Both the position numbers and the translations under genes were made by a program. 64,000 bases of DNA, from the NCBI GenBank assembly GCA_016713225.1, contig JADJPO010000005.1, forward strand, positions 186,001 through 250,000, written 5' to 3'. Below the pieces are notes generated by a model. It was not told the origin of the DNA and ran no database searches. It was given only the letters and a program-made list of their open reading frames with translations. Source of the stretch: Kineosporiaceae bacterium (GTDB taxonomy: Bacteria; Actinomycetota; Actinomycetes; Actinomycetales; Kineosporiaceae). Positions 50,118-59,151 of the stretch are shown here, in pieces (the first letter of the stretch is position 1; each line of letters begins with the position of its first letter).

Positions 50118-51473
50118 TCAGCCGGCGACGGCCTCGGCCAGGACGTCGAGGCCTTCGGTGAGCAGGTGCTCGGGGATGACCAGCGGCGGCAGGAAACGCA
50201 GCACGTTGCCGTAGGTGCCACAGGTCAGCGTGACCACGCCCGCCTGGTGGCAGGCAGCGCTGATCCGGGCGGCCTCGGCGGCGTCCGGGATGGTGGTGCC
50301 GGGCTGCACGATCTCGATGGCGATCATCGCGCCGCGGCCGCGGACCTCACCGATCTTCGGGTGCGCGGCGGCCAGCTGCTGCAACCGGGGAACCATGATC
50401 GACTCGATCCGCTGTGCCGCAGCGACCAGGTCCTGGCTCTCGATGATGTCGATGGCGGCGAGGCCGGCGGCGCAGGCCACCGGGTTGCCGCCGTAGGTGC
50501 CGCCCAGGCCGCCGCCGTGCACGGAGTCCATGATGTCGGCGCGTCCGGTGACGGCGGCCAGCGGCAGGCCACCCGCGATGCCCTTGGCCGTGGTCATCAG
50601 GTCGGGCACCACGCCCTCGTGATCGACGGCGAACATGGCGCCGGTGCGGGCGAAGCCGGTCTGCACCTCGTCGGCGATGAACAGCACGCCGTTCTCGGTG
50701 CACCAGGCCGAGACCGCGGCCAGGAAGCCCGGCGCCGGAACGATGAAGCCCCCCTCACCCGAGATCGGCTCGATGATGACTGCGGCGGTACGGTTCACCC
50801 CGATCTGCTTGTCGATCGCCGAGATCGCGCGAGCGGCGGCCTCCTCACCGGTCATCGGCGTGGGCTCGCGGAACGGGTAGCTCAGCGGCACGCGGTAGAT
50901 CTCGCCCGCGAAGGGGCCGAAGCCGTCCTTGTAGGGCATGTTCTTGGCGGTCATCGCCATCGTGAGGTTGGTGCGGCCGTGGTAGGCGTGGTCGAACACG
51001 ACGATCGCGTCGCGGCCGGTGAACCGTCGGGCGATCTTGACGGCGTTCTCGACTGCCTCGGCGCCGGAGTTGAACAGGGCCGAGCGCTTCTCGTGGCTGC
51101 CGGGGGAGAGCCGGTTGAGCGCCTCACACACCTGCACGTACGGCTCGTAGGGGGTCACCATGAAGCAGGTGTGGGTCAGCTCCGCGACCTGGGCGGCAAC
51201 CCGGCGGGCCACCTCGGGGGCGGCGTTACCGACGTTCGTGACCGCGATGCCCGAGCCGAAGTCGATCAGCTGGTTGCCATCGGCGTCGACCAGGATGCCG
51301 CCGCCGGCGCGCTCGACGTAGATCGGCAACATGGTGCCGATACCGGCCGAGACCGCGGCCAACTTGCGGGCGTGGATCGCCTGCGAGGCCGGGCCGGGGA
51401 TCGCGGTGACCAGGCGGCGCTTCTGCTCGACGGCCGTCTCGGTGGCGAGGCTGTGGTCGAGGGTCTCGGTCAT
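50118..51473 (-). CDS. gabT: 4-aminobutyrate--2-oxoglutarate transaminase
   Basis: A class III PLP aminotransferase (451 aa) that converts GABA to succinate semialdehyde. The N-terminus reads KRRLVTAIPGPASQAIHARKLAAVSAGIGTMLPIYVERAGG, as in actinobacterial GabT. NSGAEAVENAVKIARRFTGR binds PLP phosphate, VLFIADEVQTGFARTG carries the Asp that pairs with the pyridine N, and the Schiff-base Lys is in MTTAKGIAGGLPLAAVTG. The frame is intact. No other gab genes are next to it, so the pathway context is missing and related omega-amino acids remain possible substrates. Confidence 0.93.
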   Translation of the reverse strand: MTETLDHSLATETAVEQKRRLVTAIPGPASQAIHARKLAAVSAGIGTMLPIYVERAGGGILVDADGNQLIDFGSGIAVTNVGNAAPEVARRVAAQVAELTHTCFMVTPYEPYVQVCEALNRLSPGSHEKRSALFNSGAEAVENAVKIARRFTGRDAIVVFDHAYHGRTNLTMAMTAKNMPYKDGFGPFAGEIYRVPLSYPFREPTPMTGEEAAARAISAIDKQIGVNRTAAVIIEPISGEGGFIVPAPGFLAAVSAWCTENGVLFIADEVQTGFARTGAMFAVDHEGVVPDLMTTAKGIAGGLPLAAVTGRADIMDSVHGGGLGGTYGGNPVACAAGLAAIDIIESQDLVAAAQRIESIMVPRLQQLAAAHPKIGEVRGRGAMIAIEIVQPGTTIPDAAEAARISAACHQAGVVTLTCGTYGNVLRFLPPLVIPEHLLTEGLDVLAEAVAG

Positions 51474-51603
51474 GTCTGCTCCAGTGCGGTATAGGTGGGC
51501 TGTATCGAGCGTACCTGGCGGAATCGAAAGCAACAGGACTGATTGTCGACTGGATCCGTCGTTCACGGCCAGGTCGCGAGAGGGGTGATTAGGGTGACCG
51601 GCC

Positions 51604-52260
51604 ATGGACGTGTGGGCTGAGATCACCGATGAACGGGTGCGTCTGGCAGACCTGCTGGACGGGCTCGACGAGTTCGAGTGGGCCACGGCCAGTCTGTGCT
51701 CTGGCTGGACGGTACGCGACATGGCCGGGCACCTCGTGATGCCGCTCGCCACGCCTCACCCGATCCCACGCTTCCTGGTCGACATGATCAGGGCCAGGGG
51801 CAGCTTCGACCGGGTGAATCGGATGGCCACCGCGCGGTTCGCCGTCCGGCCGACGACCGAACTGGTCGACCTGTTGCGCCGGCATGCCGGCAGTCACTTC
51901 GTGGCCCCGACCATGCCGCCGACCGCCTCGCTCGCCGAGATCCTGGTGCACGGGCAGGACATTCGGGTTCCGCTCGGGGTCGATGATGCCGGCCCGGTCC
52001 AGCGCTGGACGGCGGCGCTCGGCTTCCTGCTCACCCCCGCCGCCCGGCGCGGCTTCGTCGGCGGGCGGCTGCCGGCGTTGCGCTGGCTGGCCACCGACGC
52101 CGAGTGGTCGGGCCTGTCCGGCAGCGACGGCGCCGCCCCCGAGGGATTGGTGAGCGGCCCGGCGTCCGCGGTCGGTCTGGCGATCATGGGGCGGCGCGCT
52201 CGGCTGGGGGAGCTGTCGGGGGACGGCGTGCCGGTGCTCACCCGGTGGCTCGATCGCTGA
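51604..52260 (+). CDS. TIGR03083-type (DinB/mycothiol maleylpyruvate isomerase N-domain) protein
   Basis: A 218-aa four-helix-bundle protein: MDVWAEITDERVRLADLLDGLDEFEWATASLCSGWTVRDMAGHLVMP carries the 'TVRDMAGHL' metal-binding His, and LAEILVHGQDIRVPLG a second His. It ends with a TRWLDR tail. The family includes mycothiol-dependent enzymes, and many members lack an assigned reaction. The ATG is chosen at the first family residue. It starts the run TIGR03083 protein-rhodanese-metZ in one direction. Confidence 0.87.
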   Translation: MDVWAEITDERVRLADLLDGLDEFEWATASLCSGWTVRDMAGHLVMPLATPHPIPRFLVDMIRARGSFDRVNRMATARFAVRPTTELVDLLRRHAGSHFVAPTMPPTASLAEILVHGQDIRVPLGVDDAGPVQRWTAALGFLLTPAARRGFVGGRLPALRWLATDAEWSGLSGSDGAAPEGLVSGPASAVGLAIMGRRARLGELSGDGVPVLTRWLDR

Positions 52261-52284
52261 GCTCACCTCTGACAGGATTTCGTC

Positions 52285-52698
52285 ATGACGTATGCCGGTG
52301 ATCTGAGCCCCGAAGAGACCTTCAGCCTGTTGAGAGATGAGTCCGACGCCGTCCTGGTGGACGTGCGAACGGCGGCCGAGTGGGCCTACGTCGGGTTGCC
52401 GGACCTGTCCGCGCTGGGTCGTGACGTGCTCCGGATCGAGTGGGTGCGCTACCCGGACGGCGCCCGCAACGAGGCCTTCGTCGCCGAGCTCGCCGCCGCG
52501 GGGGTGCCGCACCAGGCGCCGGTGGCGTTCCTGTGCCGTTCAGGGGTGCGCTCCAAGGGGGCGGCCGCTGCGGCGACGGCCGCCGGCTACGCCCGGGCCT
52601 ACAACATCGTCGACGGCTTCGAGGGCCAGTTGGACGCCGCCGGGCACCGTGGTGTCGGTGGCTGGAAGTCGGCGGGCCTGCCCTGGCGCCAGTCGTGA
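52285..52698 (+). CDS. Single-domain rhodanese (sulfurtransferase)
   Basis: A 137-aa sulfur-transfer domain. The active-site loop VAFLCRSGVRSKGAA holds the persulfide-forming Cys. DAVLVDVRTAAEWAYVGLPDL is the conserved N-terminal signature, and IVDGFEGQLDAAGHRGVGGWKSAGLPW is the typical C-terminus. Its stop overlaps the GTG of metZ by 4 nt (GTGA), and rhodanese-metZ pairs are widespread in actinobacteria. It may hand sulfur to, or clear persulfide from, the sulfhydrylase reaction. Confidence 0.94.
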   Translation: MTYAGDLSPEETFSLLRDESDAVLVDVRTAAEWAYVGLPDLSALGRDVLRIEWVRYPDGARNEAFVAELAAAGVPHQAPVAFLCRSGVRSKGAAAAATAAGYARAYNIVDGFEGQLDAAGHRGVGGWKSAGLPWRQS

Positions 52699-53909
52699 CA
52701 CCCGGCGGCCCCGTCACGGGCCGCGGCTCGGCCGATCAGGAACGCTGGCGGCCCGAGACGGTCGCCGTCCGGGGCGGGTTGCAGCGCTCGAATCATGCCG
52801 AGACCGCCGAGGCGATCTTCCTGACCCAGGGGTACGTGTACGACGACGCCGAGCAGGCCGAGGCGGCGTTCGCGGGCGACGTCGACCACTACATGTACTC
52901 CCGGTACGGCAACCCGACGGTCGGCATCTTCGAGGAGCGGCTGCGCCTGCTCGAACAGGCGCCGGCCTGCTTCGCCACCGCGACCGGCATGTCGGCGGTG
53001 TTCACCTCGCTGATGGCGTTCCTGAACGCCGGCGACCGGGTGGTGGCGGCCCGGGCGCTGTTCGGCTCGTGCTTCATGATCCTGGACGAGTTGCTGCCGC
53101 GCTGGGGCATCAGGTGCGAGTTCGTCGACGGACACGACCTGGCGCAGTGGGAGCGTGCACTGGCCACCCCGGCGCAGGCGGTGTTCTTCGAGTCGCCGTC
53201 CAATCCGATGCAGGACCTGGTGGATGTCGCCGCGGTCTGCGAGCTGGCGCACGCCGCCGGGGCGAAGGTCGTGGTGGACAACGTCTTCGCCACGCCGCTG
53301 CTGCAACGACCGATGACGCTCGGCGCCGACATCGTCGTGTACTCGGCGACCAAGCACATCGACGGTCAGGGGCGGGTGCTGGGCGGGGCGATCCTCGGCC
53401 CGAAGGAGTACATCGACGGTGGCGTGCAGACCCTGATGCGCCACACCGGGCCGTCGATGAGCCCGTTCAACGCCTGGGTGCTGCTCAAGGGACTCGAGAC
53501 CATGCGGCTTCGGGTCGACGCGCAATGTGGTGCAGCGCAGCGGATCGCCGAACATCTCGAGGCGCACTCTCGGATCCGTTCGGTGCGCTACCCGTTCCTG
53601 GCGAGCCACCCGCAGCACGAGCTGGCTCGACGCCAGATGAGCGCCGGTGGCACCGTGGTCACCTTCGAGGTGGACGGCGGCAAGGACGGCGCGTTCGCGT
53701 TCGTCAACGCCCTACGGGTGATCGACCTCTCGAACAACCTCGGGGACGCCAAGTCGTTGGCCACCCACCCGGCCACCACGACGCATCGGCGCCTCGGGGC
53801 GCAGGGCCGGGCCGCCGCCGGCATCACCGACGGTGTGGTGCGGATCTCGGTGGGGCTGGAGGCCGTCGAGGACCTGCTCGAGGACATCGATCAGGCTCTG
53901 GGGGCCTGA
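52695..53909 (+). CDS. metZ: O-succinylhomoserine sulfhydrylase
   Basis: A PLP enzyme (404 aa) of the Cys/Met metabolism family that makes homocysteine from O-succinylhomoserine and sulfide. Features are ERWRPETVAVRGGLQRSNHAETAEAIFLTQGYVYDDAEQ (substrate loop), YSRYGNPTVGIFEERL, ATATGMSAVFTSLMAFL, the Asp of VVVDNVFATPLLQ, and the PLP Lys in YSATKHIDGQGRVLGG. The C-terminus LSNNLGDAKSLATHPATTTH is diagnostic. GTG 52695 overlaps the rhodanese stop. Confidence 0.94.
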   Translation: MTPGGPVTGRGSADQERWRPETVAVRGGLQRSNHAETAEAIFLTQGYVYDDAEQAEAAFAGDVDHYMYSRYGNPTVGIFEERLRLLEQAPACFATATGMSAVFTSLMAFLNAGDRVVAARALFGSCFMILDELLPRWGIRCEFVDGHDLAQWERALATPAQAVFFESPSNPMQDLVDVAAVCELAHAAGAKVVVDNVFATPLLQRPMTLGADIVVYSATKHIDGQGRVLGGAILGPKEYIDGGVQTLMRHTGPSMSPFNAWVLLKGLETMRLRVDAQCGAAQRIAEHLEAHSRIRSVRYPFLASHPQHELARRQMSAGGTVVTFEVDGGKDGAFAFVNALRVIDLSNNLGDAKSLATHPATTTHRRLGAQGRAAAGITDGVVRISVGLEAVEDLLEDIDQALGA

Positions 53910-53968
53910 CCGGCGTTCTGCCCGTTGGTCACACCCACTCTCAGGCTCCTTGTCACGCCCTTGCCGTC

Positions 53969-54106
53969 GCCGACCCATGATCACGTTGAAGATCACGTTG
54001 CGTGGAATCGTCAGTTTCGAGCGTACGAAGTCCTCAATGTGATCTTCCGTCATGCACGAATCCCTCAACGTGATCTTCAACGTGATCGTCAACGTGATGG
54101 GTCGGC
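53969..54106. repeat. Long imperfect inverted repeat (AACGTGATC units)
   Basis: The left arm GCCGACCCATGATCACGTTG (from 53969) continues with a second GATCACGTTG, and the right arm, ending 54106, is its reverse complement with a 9-bp insertion. The word AACGTGATC and its complement recur at least five times, and a middle copy (AATGTGATCTTCC) is degenerate. The right arm encodes the last codons (EADPSR) of the gene at 54089. It separates convergent metZ and the membrane protein gene. Confidence 0.9.
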
Positions 54107-55033
54107 CTCGCCCAGGGCCAAGGGCTCGCTCTCGTCCACCCAGGACCAGCCGCCCCAGCCGTCGGGATCGGCGGGGGTCAGCGCCAGGTCGGCGTTGAGC
54201 CGGTCGAGGTCCTGATCGGGCAGCCCCGCGAGCAGGACGTCGTCCTGCCAGAGCCAGGCGATCCGTAGGGGGGCTCCGGCAGCCCGCAATGCCCGGGCGA
54301 TCTCGACGTGCAGCACGGTGCTCAGGTACTTCGCGACGCCGAGATAGTCCAGGTGCAGCGGCCTGCCGGCCACGGTGAGGTCGAGTTGGTTGCGCAGGAC
54401 ATCGGACTCGTCACCGACGAACGCCTGCCGGATCCGGTCGACCACCACCGGCACGGCCCCGCCCGCGAGCTCGGCGAGATCGGCCACCTGCGCTGCCAGG
54501 TAGTCGTCCCACTGCTCGACATGGTTCTCGTGCTGGGCGAGGTTGGCTGCGTAACGGGTGGCGTCGACGTCCGGGTACCAGTAGTTCACCTCGCCCAGGC
54601 ATCGCAGGACGTCGTCGACCGTGACGGGTTCACCGCGATCGGCCACCGCCGGGTAGAGAAATCGTGCCTCGGGTGCCTTCGGCGACAGGATCCCGGCGCG
54701 GCTGAGCACGGCGACCAGACGATCGACTTCTGCCTCGCCCTCCGGCGACAGACCGGGGAACGGAGGGATCGGCCCCGGCCGCCGCTGCGCCGGCTCGGCC
54801 TGCAGATCCCGTTGCACCTCGGCCGGGCGTTCGGCCCGTGGCCGTGGCCGTGGCCGCCACGGGGAGCGCCAGCCGGCACGGATGGCGATCATCGCGGCCA
54901 GGCTCGCCAGTCCGACCCCGAGGGTCAGCCAGCCGATGCCGGGGGAGTCCAAGGCCACCAGAGCGAGGCCGGCCGCGATGAAGAAGGCCACCCCCCACCA
55001 GGCGGAGCGCTCGGAGCGGGGACCGACGCTCAC
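54089..55033 (-). CDS. Unknown membrane protein with cytoplasmic domain
   Basis: A 314-aa protein that I do not recognise. After VSVGPRSERS come two hydrophobic helices (AWWGVAFFIAAGLALVAL, WLTLGVGLASLAAMIAI) within the first 55 residues, then an Arg/Pro-rich linker and a soluble domain (GEAEVDRLVAVLSRAGILSP to WLWQDDVLLAGLPDQDLDRLNADL). GTG 55033 is used because it overlaps the stop of the hydrolase gene (GTGA). A longer frame upstream is not needed. Its last codons lie inside the inverted repeat. Confidence 0.75.
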   Translation of the reverse strand: MSVGPRSERSAWWGVAFFIAAGLALVALDSPGIGWLTLGVGLASLAAMIAIRAGWRSPWRPRPRPRAERPAEVQRDLQAEPAQRRPGPIPPFPGLSPEGEAEVDRLVAVLSRAGILSPKAPEARFLYPAVADRGEPVTVDDVLRCLGEVNYWYPDVDATRYAANLAQHENHVEQWDDYLAAQVADLAELAGGAVPVVVDRIRQAFVGDESDVLRNQLDLTVAGRPLHLDYLGVAKYLSTVLHVEIARALRAAGAPLRIAWLWQDDVLLAGLPDQDLDRLNADLALTPADPDGWGGWSWVDESEPLALGEADPSR

Positions 55034-56142
55034 TCGCCGGCTCGGGCGATGAATCCGCCGACCACGTCGCACCAGCGATCCTGCGCGTCGTAGAGCGGTC
55101 CGTGTCCGGAGCCCTCGAACATCTCCAGCTGCACGCTGCCACCGGCCTGCTGGTAGGCGGTGAGCACGTCACGGATCTGGGTGACCATCGGCTGCGGCGG
55201 GTACACCTCGGCGCCAGGCCAGCCCGGGATCACGCCTATCGCCCCGAGCGCGCCGAGTTCGAGGGCGGAGTTGTCCGAGACGATCAGATCGGCGGTGCCC
55301 TGGGTCCACAGGATCGGCGGCTTGGGGTCGAGGTCGAGGACGCCGGTCCAGTTGGCGTACTTGGGCGACAGGGCGTTGAGCATGCCGGTGGTGCCGGGCG
55401 CGAACCCGGGCCAGCTCGCGGACGCCGCCGGGTCGCCGGGATAGGTGCCCTCGCCGATGCTGGTCATCAGGATCTCCTCGACCAACAGGTCCTCGCGCTC
55501 GGGTGGCAGCCGGAAGTCGGGCCGCCAGTACAGCCCGTTGATGACGTTGCGGATGCTGAACGGGGAGTCGGCCGTGGCATCGCCGTCCCGCAACCGTTGC
55601 ACCAGTTCGGGATTGGCGCCGGCGGCCCCGGTACCGGCGAAGTCGGGGTGGCACGGCGTGCCGTCGCGGTGCACGCCGCCGTAGCCGTAGGGCGAGACCG
55701 GGCAGACATAGGTCAGCGACGCCACGGACGGCGTGCCGTCCGGGAGCCTGCCGTGCTCCATCGCGTAGTGGCTGATCGCCAGGCCGCCCGCCGACCAGCC
55801 GACCAGGTGCACCGGCTCGGTGACACCGATCGCGACCAACAGCGCGTGGATGTCGTCCGACCAGTCGCGCAGCCCCCGAGTGGCATCGACCGGCAGCTTG
55901 TCGGTGCGCCCGAAGCCGCGCATGTCGGGGGCGATCAGCCGCAGCGGGCGCGCGCCGTCCGGCCGAGCGGCGGCGGTCACCTCGGCGAGCTGCGCCATGA
56001 CGTGCTCGTAGAACCGTCCGGTGCTCAGGTTGCCCTGCACCAGCACGACCGGCTCGCCGTCGCTGGGGCCGTACTCGAGCCAGTGCATCGCGAGCCGGTC
56101 GGTTGGGGTGGTGTGGGCGCTCACGCCGGGCAGGAGATCCAT
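55030..56142 (-). CDS. Alpha/beta-fold hydrolase (370 aa)
   Basis: It starts MDLLPGVSAHTTPTDRLAMHWLEYGPSDGEPVVLVQGNLSTGRFYE. The oxyanion-hole region is PVVLVQGN, the nucleophile is in LVGWSAGGLAISHYA (GWSAGG, Ser ~120), the acid is likely in ILWTQGTADLIVSDN, and the catalytic His is in FEGSGHGPLYDAQDRWCD. Relatives include epoxide hydrolases, haloperoxidases and esterases. The substrate cannot be deduced. It is coupled to the membrane protein gene by a 4-nt overlap. Confidence 0.86.
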   Translation of the reverse strand: MDLLPGVSAHTTPTDRLAMHWLEYGPSDGEPVVLVQGNLSTGRFYEHVMAQLAEVTAAARPDGARPLRLIAPDMRGFGRTDKLPVDATRGLRDWSDDIHALLVAIGVTEPVHLVGWSAGGLAISHYAMEHGRLPDGTPSVASLTYVCPVSPYGYGGVHRDGTPCHPDFAGTGAAGANPELVQRLRDGDATADSPFSIRNVINGLYWRPDFRLPPEREDLLVEEILMTSIGEGTYPGDPAASASWPGFAPGTTGMLNALSPKYANWTGVLDLDPKPPILWTQGTADLIVSDNSALELGALGAIGVIPGWPGAEVYPPQPMVTQIRDVLTAYQQAGGSVQLEMFEGSGHGPLYDAQDRWCDVVGGFIARAGE

Positions 56143-56194
56143 GGCCGCATCCTGGCCGAAGTCGGCGTCCGGCGGGAGGGGGAATGGTCGAGGT

Positions 56195-56614
56195 TCAGGA
56201 CCCGGGATCGACCAGGCGGCGGGCGGCCTCGACGTCCAGGTCACCGGCAGCCAGGGCATGCAGGGCCGCCAGGCGGGGGTCGGGGATCTCGGGTGCGGGG
56301 GGCGGTGCGGGCGGCGTGGGGGGCTCGCCGGCGGGCTGCAGGCCGAGTCGGCGCAGCAGGTCGTCGAACCGGGCGCGAGCGGTGGGGTAGCTCACCCCCA
56401 GGTGGCGTTCGACGTCCTTCATGTTGCCCCGGGAGGTGAGGAACACGCGCAGCAGGGCGCGATCCTCGTCCGCCAGCCCACAGAACTCGCAGGCGCGGAA
56501 CGAGCCCGACAGGGCGGTGCCGCACTGCGGGCAACCGAGCCGGGTGACGTGCAGCTGCTCGCTGCACACCGGGCAGTCACGCGGGGCGCTGTAGTGCACC
56601 TCGTGGGGGCTCAT
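56195..56614 (-). CDS. DUF2089 zinc-ribbon/HTH regulator
   Basis: A 139-aa protein. Residues 11-50 hold a zinc ribbon (CPVCSEQLHVTRLGCPQCGTAL plus CEFCG), followed by a sigma-like helix-turn-helix (LLRVFLTSRGNMKDVERHLGVSYPTARARFDDLLRRLGL) and a Pro-rich tail with a short helical end. DUF2089 proteins are small transcription factors usually paired with a DUF4097- or bactofilin-type gene. The ATG overlaps the stop of that partner gene by 4 nt, so both are made together. Confidence 0.88.
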   Translation of the reverse strand: MSPHEVHYSAPRDCPVCSEQLHVTRLGCPQCGTALSGSFRACEFCGLADEDRALLRVFLTSRGNMKDVERHLGVSYPTARARFDDLLRRLGLQPAGEPPTPPAPPPAPEIPDPRLAALHALAAGDLDVEAARRLVDPGS

Positions 56615-57519
56615 GCGTCGTCCCGAGTCAGCATGACCGAACTCATCACGGCGTCGATGGTCAAGGTGCCGCGCCCGGCGCCGATCACTGCCTCGGTGAC
56701 ATCGGGGTCGACCAGGCCACCCTTGGACACCGCGGTCGGCAGCACCACCTTGCCCAGCCGGTTGCGGGCCGTGATGCGGACATCGCTGCCGGCCCCGAGC
56801 AGCAACTTGACCGAGGAGGACTCACAGGCGATCTTCGAGGTGCCCGTGGGGGCGGCGAAGCCCTTGACCGAGGACGACAGGACGTCGAGATCGAGCGGGC
56901 CGCGGACGCGTTCCAGTTTGAGTGCCGCGGCGATGACCCGCAGCTTCGCCCCACCCTCGATGCCGCTGATCTTGACACTGGCGCCGGCGGCGTCCAGTTC
57001 GACCGGCAGCTCGGGGTTGACCCGGACGACGAGCCGTTGCTCGGTCCACGACTTGGCCCACGCCAGGCCGCGGGGCAGGTCGGCGAAGGTGAAACTGGCC
57101 TGTCCCCTCGTGCCGGGCTCACCGGCCTCGCCCAGGTGGAAGGGGCTGTCCATGCTCTCGACGACCAGCGTGGTGCCCTCGCGGCGCACGGTGTGCTGAC
57201 CGGTGACCGCGATCTGGGCCACCGTGGGGTCGGCGACGATGTCGACCGGTCGGTAGGAGGCGTTGACCCGCACCGCGGTGACCGACTCGGTGAGTGAGGC
57301 GTCGATCGAGTCTGCGGTGCCCCAGACGGGCGGGGTGTCGGGCTCGGGCTCTGGTGTCTCGCGCGGCAGGGACGGCTCAGCCGGCGCCTTCGGCTCGGAG
57401 GCCGGCGCTGACGTGACGGAGGCCGGCGCGGCGGGCGTGGCGGCGTCCAGCAGGGGGAGGGCTTGTTCCGGTGTGAGCTCACCGGCTGCGACCTGTCGAA
57501 GGATCTCCTCGGTGTTCAT
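56611..57519 (-). CDS. DUF4097-like beta-helix adhesin-type protein with N-terminal SHOCT-like helix
   Basis: A 302-aa protein. The N-terminal 30 residues are a short amphipathic helix (MNTEEILRQVAAGELTPEQALPLLD) of the type found in SHOCT-like segments. A long Ala/Pro/Glu-rich linker follows to ~residue 75, and then a right-handed beta-helix-like domain made of repeated short strands (VRVNASYRPVDIVADPTV, ISGIEGGAKLRVIAAALKLERV, SSSVKGFAAPTGTSKIACESSSVKLLLGAG). Such DUF4097/DUF4098 domains are found next to zinc-ribbon regulators. No signal peptide is visible. It is the first gene of the pair. Confidence 0.75.
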   Translation of the reverse strand: MNTEEILRQVAAGELTPEQALPLLDAATPAAPASVTSAPASEPKAPAEPSLPRETPEPEPDTPPVWGTADSIDASLTESVTAVRVNASYRPVDIVADPTVAQIAVTGQHTVRREGTTLVVESMDSPFHLGEAGEPGTRGQASFTFADLPRGLAWAKSWTEQRLVVRVNPELPVELDAAGASVKISGIEGGAKLRVIAAALKLERVRGPLDLDVLSSSVKGFAAPTGTSKIACESSSVKLLLGAGSDVRITARNRLGKVVLPTAVSKGGLVDPDVTEAVIGAGRGTLTIDAVMSSVMLTRDDA

Positions 57520-57522
57520 GTG

Positions 57523-57556
57523 TCAAAAACTAAAACGATCCTTTACAGATCGCAAG
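57523..57556. promoter_or_regulatory. A+T-rich putative promoter/operator of the DUF4097-like/DUF2089 operon
   Basis: A locally AT-rich stretch, rare in this genome, lies directly upstream of the ATG at 57519. It contains CGATC-CTTTACA-GATCG (57536-57552), a short inverted repeat, and a run of A's. It could be the binding site of the DUF2089 regulator encoded in the same operon. Confidence 0.5.
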
Positions 57557-57564
57557 GCGAAGCG

Positions 57565-59031
57565 TCACTTTTGGGAAGCCAGACGCAGCTCAGCCCAGAG
57601 GGCCGCGACGTCAGCGCGTTCGGTGGGCTCCGCGCCGATCGAGATCCGCACCATCCAGTGGCCGTCCAGCATGGCCGGGCTGACGAAGGCCCGGCCGGAG
57701 GCGTTGATCGCCTCGGCCCAGGCCAGCGTGTGCACGTCCAGGGCCGCGCCGTCCAGGATCGCGCCGTCGTCGGCCACCGTGCCGGCAGGCTCGTGACGCA
57801 GGCACACGGTCTGCAGGCTGACCGGCGCGAGCACCCGCCAGCCCGGCTCGGCCTGCACCTGCTCGGCCAGCCAGGCCGCGTTGGCCAGGTCGCGCCGCAA
57901 CCGGGCGCGGATCGCCTCCACACCGTCCAGTCGCAGGTGGAACCACAGCTTGAGTGCCCGGAAGCGCCGCCCGAGCGGGATGCCCCAGTCCTTGTACTGC
58001 GGGACGCCGGCTGCCGCGAGGGCCTCGTCGGCGCCCGAGCGCAGGTAGCTGGGATTGGTCGACATGACCCGTTCGAGATGGTCGGTGTCGCGGACGTAGA
58101 GCAGCGAGCAGTCCAGGATCGTGCCCAGCCATTTGTGCGGGTTCCACGACAGCGAATCGGCCGCCTCGACACCGGTGGCCATGCCTCGGCACTCGGGCAG
58201 CAACAACGCCGAGCCGGCCATGGCGGCGTCCACGTGCAGCCACGGGCGAGGGGTCTGGCCCAGGCCGTCGAGCACCTCGACGATCTCGGCGACCGGGTCG
58301 ATGGCCGTGGTGCCGGTGGTGCCGACCGCGGCCACCACGGCAGCCGGACGGCGTCCCGCGGCGATGTCGTCCGCGATGGCGGCGGCCAGCGCCACCGGGT
58401 TCATCGCGTAGGTGCGCGGGTCGACCGGGACATGACGCAGGTTGTCGGCACCGAAGCCGGCCAGCAGGGCGGCCTTGGCGACCGAGGAATGCGCGTGCGG
58501 GGAGGTGTAGACCACCAACGGAGCGGGTTCTGCCTGCAATCCGCCGCGCTGTTCGCCGTACTCGGTGGCTCGTTCGCGCGCTGCGAGCATCGCGACGAGG
58601 CAGGCGGTCGAGGCGGTGTCGTGAATCGCGCCGCGCCAGCCGTCGTCCAGGCCGGTCTCGACCCGCAGCCACTCGGTGACCACGAGCTCGACCTCGGTCA
58701 GCGCGGGGGCTGATTGCCAGGTGATGCCGAGCGCGCCGAGACCGGACGAGGCGATGTCGCCGAGCACCGATGCCAGAGCGGCGTTGGAGGGGAACCAGCC
58801 GTAGAAGTTCGGGTGCTGGGTCTGGGTGATGCCCGGGACGACGATGCGCTCGAGGTCGCTCAGCACGTCCTCGAACGACTGAGGGGTGGCGGGAGCCGTC
58901 GCCGGGAGTGCGGCGGCGATCTCGCCGGGTGCCACGGTGGCTCGCACCGGCAGCTCGGGAACACGCGTGCGGTGGTCGGCGATCCAGTCGATCAGGGCGT
59001 GGCCGGCGGCGCGGAACTCCTCGGGCGTCAT
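57565..59031 (-). CDS. Aromatic-L-amino-acid decarboxylase-like PLP enzyme (group II)
   Basis: A 488-aa PLP decarboxylase. Landmarks are PQSFEDVLSDLERIVVPGITQTQHPNFYGWFPSN, GAIHDTASTACLVAMLAARERA, SPHAHSSVAKAALLAGFG, LHVDAAMAGSALLLPE (Asp for the pyridine N) and the lysine in SLSWNPHKWLGTILDCS. Group II members act on tyrosine, tryptophan, phenylalanine or DOPA. Substrate cannot be fixed without structural comparison. ATG 59031 (MTPEEFRAAGHALIDWIADH) is the family start. Three 10-bp direct repeats lie just upstream. The frame is intact. Confidence 0.9.
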   Translation of the reverse strand: MTPEEFRAAGHALIDWIADHRTRVPELPVRATVAPGEIAAALPATAPATPQSFEDVLSDLERIVVPGITQTQHPNFYGWFPSNAALASVLGDIASSGLGALGITWQSAPALTEVELVVTEWLRVETGLDDGWRGAIHDTASTACLVAMLAARERATEYGEQRGGLQAEPAPLVVYTSPHAHSSVAKAALLAGFGADNLRHVPVDPRTYAMNPVALAAAIADDIAAGRRPAAVVAAVGTTGTTAIDPVAEIVEVLDGLGQTPRPWLHVDAAMAGSALLLPECRGMATGVEAADSLSWNPHKWLGTILDCSLLYVRDTDHLERVMSTNPSYLRSGADEALAAAGVPQYKDWGIPLGRRFRALKLWFHLRLDGVEAIRARLRRDLANAAWLAEQVQAEPGWRVLAPVSLQTVCLRHEPAGTVADDGAILDGAALDVHTLAWAEAINASGRAFVSPAMLDGHWMVRISIGAEPTERADVAALWAELRLASQK

Positions 59032-59038
59032 GACTCCC

Positions 59039-59070
59039 ACTGTCTCGCACTGTCTCGCACTGTCTCGCAC
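59039..59070. repeat. Three 10-bp direct repeats before the decarboxylase gene
   Basis: ACTGTCTCGC occurs three times in a row plus a final AC, ending 8 bp from the decarboxylase start codon at 59031. The 10-bp period equals about one helical turn, so a protein could bind all copies on one DNA face. The copies also sit in the leader of the divergent peptidase gene. Confidence 0.8.
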
Positions 59071-59151
59071 AGCTATGGAGGTATCTGACGGTGGGTCAGC
59101 GGGCTCTGTCGTTTGTCTGCTTTCGTGCTGTATCGACCTGTGAGGCCCGTC

